DNA of 64,000 bases from Nocardia jiangxiensis NBRC 101359 (GCF_000308615.1 NZ_BAGB01000043.1:62001-126000); one strand, 5' to 3'; counted from the stretch's first letter, positions 52,039 to 60,907 are shown. Made by a program: numbers and translations. Notes: generated by a model from the sequence alone, not told the origin.

Positions 52039-53024
52039 ATACCGGAACACACACCTCCCCGGCCCCTTCGGACACCCCCACCGGACCCACCTCCGAAGGA
52101 GCCGCGAAGAATGACGAAATATGCTCTGCCGCTGATATTTCCGCAACAGTGACCCGATCGGCCGAGCCGACCGCACACAGCGGTGAAGATCGAACCATTT
52201 CCGCCCAGCCGGCAGCTGGCCCCTCCGATACCGCGCGCACGACCCCCCGTCGGCTGCGCACAGTGATCGCCCCGCTCACGGTGCTCGCCCTGGTGATCGG
52301 CGTCTGGTACGCCATCAGCTACGCGCTGCTCACCCCCGCGCGCCGGTTCCTGATGCCTCCGCCTCAACAGGTGATCACCGACGGGCTGCTGGGCCCGCAA
52401 GCCCAGGAGATGTGGCAGGCGCTGGGACGCACCGCCACCGTCGCCGGGGTCGGGCTGGTGATCGCCGTCGTGTTGGGGATCGTGTGGGCGGTGCTGATGG
52501 CGCAGGCGCGCTGGGCCGAGACGGCGCTGTTCCCGTACGCGGTGGTCATGCAGTGCATCCCGATTCTGGCGCTGGTGCCGCTGATCGGATTCTGGTTCGG
52601 ATTCGGTTTCATCTCCAGGGTTTTCGTGTGCGTGCTGATCGCGCTGTTTCCGATCGTCTCCAACACCCTGTTCGGCCTGAAATCGGTGGACAAGGGGTTG
52701 CGAGAGGTGTTCGCGCTGCGCACCAGCAGCCGGTGGACCGTACTGCGCAAGCTCGAATTCCCGGCCGCGATGCCCGCGATCTTCGCCGGTCTGCGGATCT
52801 CGGCGGGACTGTCGGTCGTCGGCGCGATCGTCGGCGACTTCTTCTTCAAGCAGGGCGATCCGGGCATCGGCATCCTGCTGGACAACTACCGGTCCCGGCT
52901 GCAGGCACCGCAGCTGTTCGCGGCCATCCTGCTGGCCTCGGCCCTCGGTGTGGTGGTGTTCGTGCTGTTCGGCCGACTCGGCCGCAGGATCGTCGGCGCC
53001 TGGTACGACGACGCCCGTCACTGA
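52035..53024 (+). CDS. ABC importer permease (system D)
   Basis: SsuC-type permease of 329 residues with an unusually long, low-complexity cytoplasmic N-terminus (about 75 residues rich in Thr/Ser/Ala/Pro) before the first helix VIAPLTVLALVIGVWYAISY. The phrase LLTPARRFLMPPPQQV nearly repeats that in the system B permease. Coupling loop EVFALRTSSRWTVLRKLEFP near residue 230, then AAMPAIFAGLRISAGLSVVGAIVGDFFF. Start overlaps the ATPase stop by 4 bp. The N-terminal extension could be a site for regulation or simply disordered. Confidence 0.85.
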   Translation: MNTGTHTSPAPSDTPTGPTSEGAAKNDEICSAADISATVTRSAEPTAHSGEDRTISAQPAAGPSDTARTTPRRLRTVIAPLTVLALVIGVWYAISYALLTPARRFLMPPPQQVITDGLLGPQAQEMWQALGRTATVAGVGLVIAVVLGIVWAVLMAQARWAETALFPYAVVMQCIPILALVPLIGFWFGFGFISRVFVCVLIALFPIVSNTLFGLKSVDKGLREVFALRTSSRWTVLRKLEFPAAMPAIFAGLRISAGLSVVGAIVGDFFFKQGDPGIGILLDNYRSRLQAPQLFAAILLASALGVVVFVLFGRLGRRIVGAWYDDARH

Positions 53025-53054
53025 CCCGTTCCCTTCTCCCGGAAGCGACCCCCC

Positions 53055-54230
53055 ATGCGAAAGATCCCCTTGCCGCGCGCTGTCGGCGCAAGTGCCGCCG
53101 CGGTTCTGCTGAGCCTGACCGCGCTGACCGGATGCGGCCAGAGCAGCAGCGCCACAGCGGGTTCCGGCTACACCGGACCGATCGGCCCGGTGAACCTGAA
53201 ACAGGTGTGCCCGGCCAAGATCGTCGTGCAGACCGACTGGAACCCCGAAGCCGAACACGGCTTCACCTACGAAATGCTCGGCCCCGATCCGAAGATCGAC
53301 GCCGCGGCCAAGCGGATCGTCGGTCCTTTGTTCGCGCACGGGCAGTACACCGGCGTCGACCTCGAGATCCGAGCCGGCGGTCCGGCGATAGGCTTCCAGT
53401 CGGTCACCTCGCAGATGTACCAGGACACCTCGATCATGTTCGGGTACACCGATACCGACCACTCGGTGCAGACCGCGGCGACCACACCGACCACCGGGGT
53501 GTTCGCGCCGCTGCGCATCAACCCGCAGATGATCATGTGGGATCCGGCGAGCTACCCCGCCGTGCACACCATCGCCGATCTGAAGGTCGCCAAGGCCACC
53601 GTGCTGTACTACCAGGGCACCCCGTTCATGGACTATTTCCTCGGCGCGGGCATTCTCGACAAGAGTCAGGTGGACGGCAGTTACGACGGCACGCCCGCGA
53701 ATTTCGTTGCCGCCCAGGGCAAGAAGGCCCAGCAGGGCTTCGCCAGCGCTGAACCGTACCTGTACCGGCAGAAGATCGACCAATGGCACAAGCCGGTCGC
53801 CTATCAGCTGATCAACGACGCGGGATACCCGATCTACGCGTCCGAACTGGCAATACGTTCGGGTGATCTCGACGCCGACGCCGCCTGCCTGCAACGCCTG
53901 GTTCCGGTGATGCAGCAGGCCGACGTCGACTACTTCGCCAACCCGGCCAAGGTCAACGCCCTGATCGTGGAGGCGGCCGCGAAGTACGACACCGGCTGGG
54001 TCTACGACTCCGGCGAGGCCGACTACGCGACCACCACGATGCGCGAACTCGGCATCGTCGGCAACGAGAACGGCGCCGCCGGCGGCTTCGATCCCGCCCG
54101 CGTGCAGCACATCATCGACATCACCCGGCCGGTCTATGCCGCGGAGAAGGTCAGCGTCCCAGCGAAATTGACGCCCGACCAGATCGCCACCAACCGGTTC
54201 ATCGACCCGAAGATCGGATTCGGTTCATGA
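53055..54230 (+). CDS. ABC importer binding lipoprotein (system D)
   Basis: Lipoprotein of 391 residues, signal GASAAAVLLSLTALTGC with the lipobox Cys near residue 27. Mature sequence includes IVVQTDWNPEAEHGFTYEMLG and GPAIGFQSVTSQMYQDTSIM, matching the system B binding protein along its length but not the NMT1 proteins of A and C. Both have the same C-terminal GNENGAAGGFDPARVQ-like block. CCCCCATG follows GGAAGCGA. Ends four bases inside the FAD oxidase gene. Ligand unknown; kinship with B suggests a related ligand. Confidence 0.85.
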   Translation: MRKIPLPRAVGASAAAVLLSLTALTGCGQSSSATAGSGYTGPIGPVNLKQVCPAKIVVQTDWNPEAEHGFTYEMLGPDPKIDAAAKRIVGPLFAHGQYTGVDLEIRAGGPAIGFQSVTSQMYQDTSIMFGYTDTDHSVQTAATTPTTGVFAPLRINPQMIMWDPASYPAVHTIADLKVAKATVLYYQGTPFMDYFLGAGILDKSQVDGSYDGTPANFVAAQGKKAQQGFASAEPYLYRQKIDQWHKPVAYQLINDAGYPIYASELAIRSGDLDADAACLQRLVPVMQQADVDYFANPAKVNALIVEAAAKYDTGWVYDSGEADYATTTMRELGIVGNENGAAGGFDPARVQHIIDITRPVYAAEKVSVPAKLTPDQIATNRFIDPKIGFGS

Positions 54231-55543
54231 CCGCCACGCTGTCGGCCCGTCCCCGGTTCGGCCCCGGCGACCTCGACGCCCTGATCGATGAGCTGCTGGC
54301 ACTGCTGGGCCCGCGCGGGGTCAGCACCCTGGATCGCGCGCTGGACCGAGCCGCCCGCGACGGCTCGACGATGAGCCCGATCCTGTCCGCGCAACCGCTC
54401 GGCCGCCCCGACGTGGTGTGCTATCCCAAAGCGGCGCACCAGGTTCCGGCGATAGTGCGGGCGGCGGTGCGGCACGGCGTCCCGATCACCGCCCGCGGCA
54501 AGGGCACCGGCAATTACGGTCAGGTAGTGCCCCGCTACGGCGGCCTGGTGATGGATATGACCTCGCTGTCGGCCATCGGCGAGCTCACCGACACGACCGT
54601 CACCGCCGAAGCCGGCGCCCGGATGATCAACCTCGAGCAGGCCGCCTGGGACGCCGGACGGCAGTTGTGGATGTATCCGTCGACCGCGCAGTCCACCCTC
54701 GGCGGATTCCTGGCCGGCGGCTCCGCGGGCACCGGGACGATCGTGCACGGCCGCAACCACATGGGTTTCGTCGAATCGGTCGACGTGGTCTACGGCCACG
54801 AGGACGCCGAACTGGTCCATCTCACCGGACCCGACGCGCAGCCGATGGTGCACACCTACGGCGTGGCCGGCATCATCGTCGCGGCCACCGTGCGCATCGA
54901 GCCGCTCCAGGACTGGAAGTGCCTGTACGCCAGTTTCGATTCGCATTACGACGCCTTCCCGGCCGCGATGCGGGCCGCGGCGATCGAGCCGAAACCGCGA
55001 CTGTTGTCGGCCGATTGCGCCACGGTCGTCGAGGCGCTGCCCGCGGATCCCGCGTTCGTGCCGGGCCGGGCGAACGTGCGCGGCATCATCGATGCCGCCG
55101 CACTGGACGAGACGATCAGCGTGCTGGTCGCCGCGGGCGGGCGCATCGAGGCGGTGCGCACCGGGCCGGCCCAGACGATGCGGCTGAGCACCCTGTCCTA
55201 CAACCACCCCACCTGGTGGCTGCAGAAGTCGGTGCCGGACACCTACTTTCACATGGAGTGCCAGGGCGAGGCGCTGGTCACCCGGCTACACGAGGTGGAG
55301 GCGGTCTACCCGGGCGGCATGCTGCACCTCGAGACCGGACACGGGACCATGTTCGGGATGCTCAACGGCATCTACCGCGATCCCGAACAGGTCTACGCCG
55401 GGGTGCCCGCCCTGGCCGAACTCGGCGTATCGGTGCATTCGCCACATCAGTCCTATGTCGACCTGGACGCGGACCGCGTGCGGGAACTGGCCCGCACGAC
55501 CGACCCCAAGGGCCTGCTCAATCCGGGAAGGTGGCGCGAATGA
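54227..55543 (+). CDS. FAD-binding oxidoreductase (PCMH/VAO type)
   Basis: Flavoprotein of 438 residues with a PCMH-type FAD domain: ARGKGTGNYGQVVPRYGGLVMDM, TVTAEAGARMINLE, QSTLGGFLAGGSAGTGTIVHG and TYGVAGIIVAATVRI. The usual covalent His is not evident at the GxGTG site, so FAD may be non-covalent. Relatives are lactate/glycolate or hydroxy-acid oxidases. Overlaps the binding-protein stop and the creatininase start by 4 bp each. Its presence in D suggests oxidation of the imported compound or of a hydrolysis product, such as a hydroxy acid. Confidence 0.8.
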   Translation: MTATLSARPRFGPGDLDALIDELLALLGPRGVSTLDRALDRAARDGSTMSPILSAQPLGRPDVVCYPKAAHQVPAIVRAAVRHGVPITARGKGTGNYGQVVPRYGGLVMDMTSLSAIGELTDTTVTAEAGARMINLEQAAWDAGRQLWMYPSTAQSTLGGFLAGGSAGTGTIVHGRNHMGFVESVDVVYGHEDAELVHLTGPDAQPMVHTYGVAGIIVAATVRIEPLQDWKCLYASFDSHYDAFPAAMRAAAIEPKPRLLSADCATVVEALPADPAFVPGRANVRGIIDAAALDETISVLVAAGGRIEAVRTGPAQTMRLSTLSYNHPTWWLQKSVPDTYFHMECQGEALVTRLHEVEAVYPGGMLHLETGHGTMFGMLNGIYRDPEQVYAGVPALAELGVSVHSPHQSYVDLDADRVRELARTTDPKGLLNPGRWRE

Positions 55544-56313
55544 CCACATCCACACGGCACTTCTTCGACCTCACCACCGCCGAGGTTCCCGTTGCGCTGC
55601 ACCGTGATTCGATCCTGGTGCTGCCGACCGGAGCGATCGAGCCGCACGGGCCGCATCTGCCGCTGCGCACCGATCTGCTGGTGGCCGAGGCGATCACCAG
55701 CGCCGCGGTCGAACGCGCTGCCGCCGCGGGGCACGACGTGTGGTTGCTGCCGGCGCTCGGCTACACCAAGTCCGACGAACACGCCAACCTGCCGGGGGCG
55801 ATGTGGCTGGAGGCGGAAACCTTGCTGCGCACGGTGATCGACCTGGGCCGCAGCATCGCGGCGACGCCCGCGCGGCGGCTGCTGTTCGTGAACTGCCACG
55901 GTGGCAATTCGGCCTTGCTCGAGGTAGCGCTGCGGGAACTACGCCGCCGTTTCGACCTGCAGACCTTCCTGCACGGCTCGCCCGCCGAGCCGGGACCGAC
56001 CGAGGAGGGGTTCGGAATCCACGCAGGATGGGCCGAGACCTCCCTCATGCTGCACCTACGGCCCGACCTGGTCGATATGAGCAAAGCGAAACCCGCTGTG
56101 CCGCACGCGATCGCCGGACTGAAGCATGTGGGGTTCGGCAAGTCGGTCCGATTCGGCTGGCTCGCCGACGATTTCGCCGAATCCGGCGTGATCGGCGACC
56201 CCACCGGCGCCACCGCCGAACTCGGCGCGCAGATGTTCGCCACCAAGGTCGACGCGCTGGTGGACGCGATTCCCGAGATCGCCGTCTTCGATCCGGGACG
56301 GGTGGTCCGCTGA
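55540..56313 (+). CDS. Creatininase-family amidohydrolase
   Basis: Amidohydrolase of 257 residues with the creatininase motifs TGAIEPHGPHLPLRTD (Glu34, His36, Asp45), FVNCHGGNSA and HAGWAETSLML. Members open creatinine or other lactam/imide rings, or process the mycofactocin precursor (MftE). No mftABC genes are nearby, so a ring-opening amidohydrolase of the D pathway is preferred. ATG overlaps the FAD oxidase stop by 4 bp. Last gene of the plus-strand operon of system D; followed by a strong hairpin at 56361. Confidence 0.83.
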   Translation: MTTSTRHFFDLTTAEVPVALHRDSILVLPTGAIEPHGPHLPLRTDLLVAEAITSAAVERAAAAGHDVWLLPALGYTKSDEHANLPGAMWLEAETLLRTVIDLGRSIAATPARRLLFVNCHGGNSALLEVALRELRRRFDLQTFLHGSPAEPGPTEEGFGIHAGWAETSLMLHLRPDLVDMSKAKPAVPHAIAGLKHVGFGKSVRFGWLADDFAESGVIGDPTGATAELGAQMFATKVDALVDAIPEIAVFDPGRVVR

Positions 56314-56360
56314 GCGATCACCGGCAGACGGTCGTACACCGTTGCAACGCTGGCCTTTCC

Positions 56361-56395
56361 GCGGTGCTACGCATTCGGCGAATGCGCAGCACCGC
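56361..56395 (+). terminator. Hairpin terminating the system D operon
   Basis: Two 16-base arms (56361-56376 and 56380-56395) pair with a single mismatch around the loop GGC. It stands 48 bases after the creatininase stop. No T-run follows; intrinsic or factor-assisted termination is likely, a regulatory site for the next gene is the alternative. Confidence 0.5.
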
Positions 56396-56445
56396 CATAG
56401 ACATAGCGAAAGAATGTGACCGAACTTCGACCACGGAGGTTGGTC

Positions 56446-57201
56446 ATGAGACTTCACCGACAGCGCAAACCGCTGTCTCGCAGGCCAGTACGCCAGCAGC
56501 CGGTCGAAAAGCCGCTCGGGCGGGCCGTCGTCGTCCTGCTCGGCTTGTCTGTGATCGCGGTTGCGATAGCCGGTGCCGCCGACCCCTATCGACAGACCCG
56601 GCAGTTCAACAGCGTCATGACGTGCGAACCAGACGGCGCAGACTGCTTCGCCAGCCAGACCGTTTCCATAGTCGACCGGTGGACCTACACGACATCGTCG
56701 GACACCGTCACCACCGTCAACGGTCAGACGAGCTGGACCACAACCACGACCACTCACTACGAACTCGCCCTGCAATGGCCCGACGGCACCCGCCGGACCC
56801 ACGAGATCAACTCGCGCCCCCTCTACAACAAGGCGCACGAGGGCCGAGCAGCAGTAGTGAAACTGTGGCACAACGAGATCGTCGGCATCACCATGGCAGG
56901 CGACACGGACTGGGACGTGCCGCACTGCGCCCTCATCCTCGCCGGCTGGCTGTATCCGGCGTTCCTCGGCCTCGGCATTGTGCTGTGGGGCCTGCTGTTC
57001 CGAACGTGGGACGGGTTCAGCACAGTCGCGATCCGCGGTTTCGGATGGATGTTCTTCGGCATCCTTCCGGTGGGCGGAATGGCAATAGCCCTCGCTCTCT
57101 CACTCCACAGCGACCGGAGCGTCACCATAGCCACCACGATCTTCCTCACCATCGCTGTCGGCGCCGGAGTCTGGACCATCCGTTTCACCAAACCGTGGTG
57201 A
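56446..57201 (+). CDS. Hypothetical membrane protein
   Basis: Protein of 251 residues that I do not recognise. Predicted layout: a basic cytoplasmic N-terminus (RLHRQRKPLSRRPVRQQ), helix 1 AVVVLLGLSVIAVAIAGA, an extracellular domain of about 110 residues with Cys in VMTCEPDGADCFASQ and a Thr-rich stretch TTVNGQTSWTTTTTTHYE, then three helices (LILAGWLYPAFLGLGIVLWG, GWMFFGILPVGGMAIALAL, IATTIFLTIAVGAGVWTI). ATG at 56446 follows GGAGGTTGGTC; a GTG at 56416 is less likely. Monocistronic. No signs of recent transfer. Confidence 0.7.
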   Translation: MRLHRQRKPLSRRPVRQQPVEKPLGRAVVVLLGLSVIAVAIAGAADPYRQTRQFNSVMTCEPDGADCFASQTVSIVDRWTYTTSSDTVTTVNGQTSWTTTTTTHYELALQWPDGTRRTHEINSRPLYNKAHEGRAAVVKLWHNEIVGITMAGDTDWDVPHCALILAGWLYPAFLGLGIVLWGLLFRTWDGFSTVAIRGFGWMFFGILPVGGMAIALALSLHSDRSVTIATTIFLTIAVGAGVWTIRFTKPW

Positions 57202-57305
57202 CGTACCGGCTGTCCGAATCGGCGCTCCGGGATTGGCGGCAACTATAGTTTGCTGGAAGGGATGCTCATCCAGGAGTGATCGAACCAGCAAAGGTGAACA
57301 GATCC

Positions 57306-57713
57306 ATGGCGCCAACCTTCGACGATGTCTACCGCGAGCGGTACCTGCTGCTGACCACCTTCACCAAGGACGGCAAGCCCAAACCGACCCCGGTCTGGGG
57401 TGTGCCCGAGGGCGACAAGCTGCTGATCATCACCGACAACGGATCGTGGAAGACCAAACGGATCAACAACACCCCGCGCGTCACGATCCAGAAGTGCGGA
57501 GTGCTGGGCAAAGTGAAAGGGGAGCCGGTCGAGGCGGTGGCGCGCATGCTGCCCGAGTCCGAGACGCGGCGAGTGTTCGACAAGATCATCAAGCGGTACT
57601 GGAACCATGCCTTCTATTTCGTCCCGCAGGCGATCCTGCGGGGCGGCATCGACAAGGTCCACGCCGCCATCGAGGTTCAGGCAGTTCCCCCCTCTCCCGA
57701 GGCACAGCACTGA
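57306..57713 (+). CDS. PPOX-class F420/FMN-dependent protein
   Basis: Split-barrel flavin-type protein of 135 residues: YLLLTTFTKDGKPKPTPVWG, LLIITDNGSWKTKRINNTPR and VTIQKCGVLGKVKGEPVEA are the hallmark lines of the PPOX/F420 family; KRYWNHAFYFVPQAI follows. Such proteins bind F420 or haem-related cofactors and reduce or store them; substrate unknown. ATG at 57306 follows AAAGGTGAACAGATCC; an alternative GTG at 57276 lacks a better site. Supports an F420-producing actinomycete. Confidence 0.82.
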   Translation: MAPTFDDVYRERYLLLTTFTKDGKPKPTPVWGVPEGDKLLIITDNGSWKTKRINNTPRVTIQKCGVLGKVKGEPVEAVARMLPESETRRVFDKIIKRYWNHAFYFVPQAILRGGIDKVHAAIEVQAVPPSPEAQH

Positions 57714-58204
57714 CCCACTGTTCGCTCCAGCAGAAGCTGTTTCGTAACAAACGTTGCGGCGCTGTTTCCCGCAGAAACTTCTCCCACTCAGGGACATTCG
57801 GAGGATCCGACCGCCGCTCACCGTCGCCGACGCGATCTCGGCGTGGCGCTGATGTGAGCGGCCGCGACATCTCGCAGTAGCCCGTAGGGCAGCCCGTTGC
57901 GGTGCGACGTCGACAATCGCGGTGCCGTCCAACAGGATTCGCCTACCGGCCTCCCCCTGGCAGCCGACAAAACTTCCGACGGATGCAACCTTCCATTCAC
58001 TGGGGACTGGGATTCCGGCAGTACAACTTTCGCTTGTCACACGGATACCGCGGCGAGCTGTCTCCGATGCCTGAGCATGGTCGCCGCTTGAATGACGTGC
58101 TGCTGCCCCTCGACCTTGCGGGTCCGGATAAGCCATCGGGCCCGCGGACCTGGCCGGAGGGGCGTGGGCGGGATGGGACTGGTGGGACGGATGGGATGTG
58201 GCAA
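57714..58204. other. Non-coding stretch of about 490 bases
   Basis: No frame here has a convincing start, ribosome binding site or family motif on either strand. A long minus-strand frame runs through it, but its translation past 58205 is compositional and finally antisense to the PPOX gene. I see no RNA gene or operator here. Confidence 0.5.
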
Positions 58205-59000
58205 GTTCGGCGAGAGGAATTGTGGAGTCGGGGTCGAAGTGGGGGTACGGCCCATGGGTGACCGTGGCGGGCTGGTATCGCGCTTGTGCCGGGTCCGGGC
58301 TCATCCGGGTATCCCGGGCGAACCTCAACTCCACCAATACGTCGGTCCGGGCCGCGGCGTCGGCGAATCCGCTGGAGCACAGGTAGGGCCCAGCCCCATC
58401 CGCCGAGCCGGCGTGCCAGTTGCCGGGTAGCGCGCGGACAACCGAGCCTGTGCGGCAAGGGTTCTTGCCGCACAGGCTCGGTTGTCCGAGTGTGGGTGCG
58501 ACCGGGGCGAGTCGGTCGAGTCCGGGTCGTATCGCCAGGATCATGGTTTTCGCGGCGGCGCACGCATGCTGCGGACTCGCGGTGGGGACCTGCCCGGGCT
58601 GGGTGTGCAGCGTGGTCTGGAGTCCGTGGCCGAAATGCTTGATTCCGGACGGGTAGTACGAATCGCAGCGGTCGTACACGGTGCCGTCCTTGTCGGCGGT
58701 ACGCTCGGGATCATCGAGGTGGATGCCGTTTTCGTCGATTCCCGTGCTGCGGATGTCGCCGAGCGTGATGTGAAACTCCGCGCTGGGTTTGCCACCGGTC
58801 AGGGCGTCCAGCGTGCACGCATCCAGATCGTTCCCTGGTGCCAGTCGGGTTTTCACCTGCGGCCCATACTGTTTGGCCGCGTCGAGGAAGAACACCGAGC
58901 AGGGGTCGACCGCACGGAGCTTTGTCATGAGCTCGACGGGGTTCGTGGGCTTGGCCGGCTCCATCGGCGTGGCGATACCGGCGACGACGGGCTCGCGCAT
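58205..59000 (-). pseudogene. Unrecognised cysteine-containing protein, boundaries unclear
   Basis: From the ATG at 59000 a plausible protein reads LMTKLRAVDPCSVFFLDAAK, DACTLDAL, VYDRCDSYYPSGIKHFG, HACAAAKTMILA and later GPYLCSSGFADAAARTDVLV, with cysteines at about 34, 62, 112, 147, 177, 182 and 208. The DPC opening recalls exported DUF3558-like proteins, but no signal peptide precedes it and no stop ends it near the last plausible residue (about 265). A 25-bp palindrome interrupts it at residues 171-188. I treat it as a truncated or degenerated gene; an intact unknown gene is possible. Confidence 0.3.
58435..58488. repeat. Perfect 25-bp inverted repeat with 4-base loop
   Basis: Arms 58435-58459 and 58464-58488 are exact reverse complements; the loop is GGTT. 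The core reads ACCGAGCCTGTGCGGCAAG. Such length and perfection is far beyond chance for coding DNA. It lies within the doubtful minus-strand ORF and may be an inserted palindromic element or a strong bidirectional terminator. Confidence 0.85.
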
Positions 59001-59103
59001 TCACGAATCGAAAGTTCATGCGCTATCAGGCCACGCCGCCGAGTCGTCCCCCAGGGAACGGAGTGCGAGCCCCGGCGGGACGGGTGCGTCCGGTATGTCT
59101 CCT

Positions 59104-59817
59104 TCACCGCAGGCCAGCGGTCGACTTGGCCTCGACCAGCACATCCTCGAGCATCGCCGGCGTGAGTCTTCCGGTGAAGGTGTTCTGCTGGCTCACGTGG
59201 TAGCAGCCGAAGATCGTGAGCTCCGCGCGGCCGGGGAGCACGGGGGCCAGCGAACAGCGCACGCCGTGACCGAACTTGGGACGCGGCCGGGGCACGGTCC
59301 AGCCGGATTCGGCCAACGCGGGCAACAGCGCCTGCCAGCCCCAGCCGCCGAGAACGACGATCGTTCGCAGGCTCGGCGCGAGCAACCCCAACTCGATGAT
59401 CAACCAGTGACGGCACCGATCGCGCTCGTCCGGGGTGGGCTTGTTGTCCGGGGGCGCGCAGTGCACCGGGGCGGTGATCCGCGTGCCGAGCAGCCGCAGC
59501 CCATCCCCGCGCCTGGTCGAGTCGGGCTGGCTGGCCAGCCCCGCCCGGTACATCGCCGCGAACAGCACATCCCCGCTGCGATCGCCGGTGAACATGCGCC
59601 CGGTCCGGTTACCCCCGTGCGCGGCCGGGGCGAGCCCGACCACCAGCAACCGAGCATCGGCCGGTCCGAGACCGGGAACTGCCCGTCCCCAATAGGTCTC
59701 GTCACGATATGCCGCCCGCTTGACACGCGCGGCCTCCTCCCGCCAGGCAACCAAACGCGCACAGGCCCGACAGTCCGCCACCGCCCCGTCGAGTTCATCG
59801 ATCGACCGACACACCAT
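59104..59817 (-). CDS. Type 5 uracil-DNA glycosylase (UdgB-like)
   Basis: Fe-S uracil-DNA glycosylase of 237 residues. The iron-sulfur cysteines are Cys16 and Cys19 in ADCRACARL, one in APVHCAPPDNKP and one in IFGCYHVSQQNTF; the active-site segment is LVVGLAPAAHGGNRTGRMFTGD and the second motif is CYHVSQQNTFTGRL. GLAPAAHGGN distinguishes type 5 from type 4 enzymes. ATG at 59817 gives a start close to the first Cys; the open frame further up is not coding. Together with Mug (18592) this is the second uracil repair enzyme in the window. Confidence 0.85.
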   Translation of the reverse strand: MVCRSIDELDGAVADCRACARLVAWREEAARVKRAAYRDETYWGRAVPGLGPADARLLVVGLAPAAHGGNRTGRMFTGDRSGDVLFAAMYRAGLASQPDSTRRGDGLRLLGTRITAPVHCAPPDNKPTPDERDRCRHWLIIELGLLAPSLRTIVVLGGWGWQALLPALAESGWTVPRPRPKFGHGVRCSLAPVLPGRAELTIFGCYHVSQQNTFTGRLTPAMLEDVLVEAKSTAGLR

Positions 59818-59946
59818 CGAGCCATTCTGACCCGCCGCCCGCGGAGCCCGCCACGGAGGTCCTGGACCTGGCCTGGCGCGGCGGCACCCCAAGGTGCCGA
59901 GACAGTGTTCGCCCCCGGCACGAACTGCCATGCTGCGCTGCTCGGA

Positions 59947-60825
59947 TCAGTTCTTCCTGGTCAGAGAGCCCGAGGTCACCATGAACGGGATGCTGTGATC
60001 CTGTCCCGCCAGGATGGCGGTTTGGTGTCGCACGCCGGCGGCGATCGACCAGAACGTCAACGAGGTGGGGCCGCAGATCTGCGTGGCCGGAGAGAGTTCG
60101 GCGGTATTCCCGTGCGCCTGGAACGTCCAGTTGCAGCCGTCAGCGGTATGCGCGGTGACGATGCTGCCCGCCGATGGCGTGAAGGTCACCGGCCCGGACA
60201 TCGGGGCGGCTGTGAACGGCAGGGGAACGAAATAGGAGTTGGTGGCGGCGTTGGCGGGGAAGGGCGCACGGTCGAAGGCCCAGGTGCCGCTGAAACGCCG
60301 CGCGGTGTCGGCCCGCGTGCCCGCCGCGGCGTTGGTGCGGCGGCCGTCGACCAGATCGAATCCGAAGGTCCCCGGGCCGAGATAACTGTTGGCGTGCAGG
60401 GTTTCTCGCTCGACGTCGCCATGGACGGTGACGCGCCAGCGGTCGATGTTGTAGCCGGAACCGATCACGTTGTTGAAGCAGTACTGGGTGGTGGACATCA
60501 TTTCCAGCGCGTCCCCCACAGGCCGGAAATGCCAGGTGCAGCCCTGATCGGTGTGGCCCAGGACCTCGTTGTCCGCGCCGCGAGTGAAGGTGACGGTGCC
60601 GATCTGTGGAATATCGGGACGATATCCGAACAGGTCCATGGTGGCGATATTGATTCGCTCGGAGTGGTCCGGCTGATCGTAATTCCATGTGCCCAGGTAC
60701 TTTTCGACAGATCCGGTCATTTCGGCGGACGCGCCCGGAACCGCGTCGGCCGGTGCCGGGGCGGTCGCGAGGCCGGCCAGTGCCAGGGCGGCGATCGCGG
60801 TCAGCCGCTTCGAATTGCCGAACAT
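59947..60825 (-). CDS. Secreted protein with internal duplication
   Basis: Exported protein of 292 residues with signal peptide KRLTAIAALALAGLATAPAPADA. The mature part consists of two similar halves of about 130 residues: VEKYLGTWNYDQPDHSERIN...GTVTFTRGADNEVLGHTDQGCTWHF and RFSGTWAFDRAPFPANAATN...GPVTFTPSAGSIVTAHTADGCNWTF (shown with gaps), each with one conserved Cys before W-x-F and a later Cys (QYCFNN, TQICGPT), probably forming disulfides. No known family recognised. AGGAGACCTC precedes the ATG. Divergent from the ECF gene and expressed from a matching ECF promoter, so it belongs to that regulon. Confidence 0.72.
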   Translation of the reverse strand: MFGNSKRLTAIAALALAGLATAPAPADAVPGASAEMTGSVEKYLGTWNYDQPDHSERINIATMDLFGYRPDIPQIGTVTFTRGADNEVLGHTDQGCTWHFRPVGDALEMMSTTQYCFNNVIGSGYNIDRWRVTVHGDVERETLHANSYLGPGTFGFDLVDGRRTNAAAGTRADTARRFSGTWAFDRAPFPANAATNSYFVPLPFTAAPMSGPVTFTPSAGSIVTAHTADGCNWTFQAHGNTAELSPATQICGPTSLTFWSIAAGVRHQTAILAGQDHSIPFMVTSGSLTRKN

Positions 60826-60870
60826 GAGGTCTCCTCGGATGGTGCTCGATGTTTTGCGGGTCGGCACTAT

Positions 60871-60897
60871 GACGAGACGGTCGTCGGGAAAGTTACC
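60871..60897 (-). promoter_or_regulatory. ECF-type promoter of the secreted protein
   Basis: Minus-strand GGTAAC (60897-60892), 17-base spacer, CGTC (60874-60871). Mirror copy of the promoter at 60908. Predicted leader of about 40 bases. Confidence 0.6.
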
Positions 60898-60907
60898 GCG
60901 CCGGACA

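Noticed and set aside
57243..58204. C-terminal part of the 585-codon minus-strand frame
   Set aside because: The end is antisense to the PPOX gene and the middle has no recognisable sequence; only the first 265 codons look protein-like.
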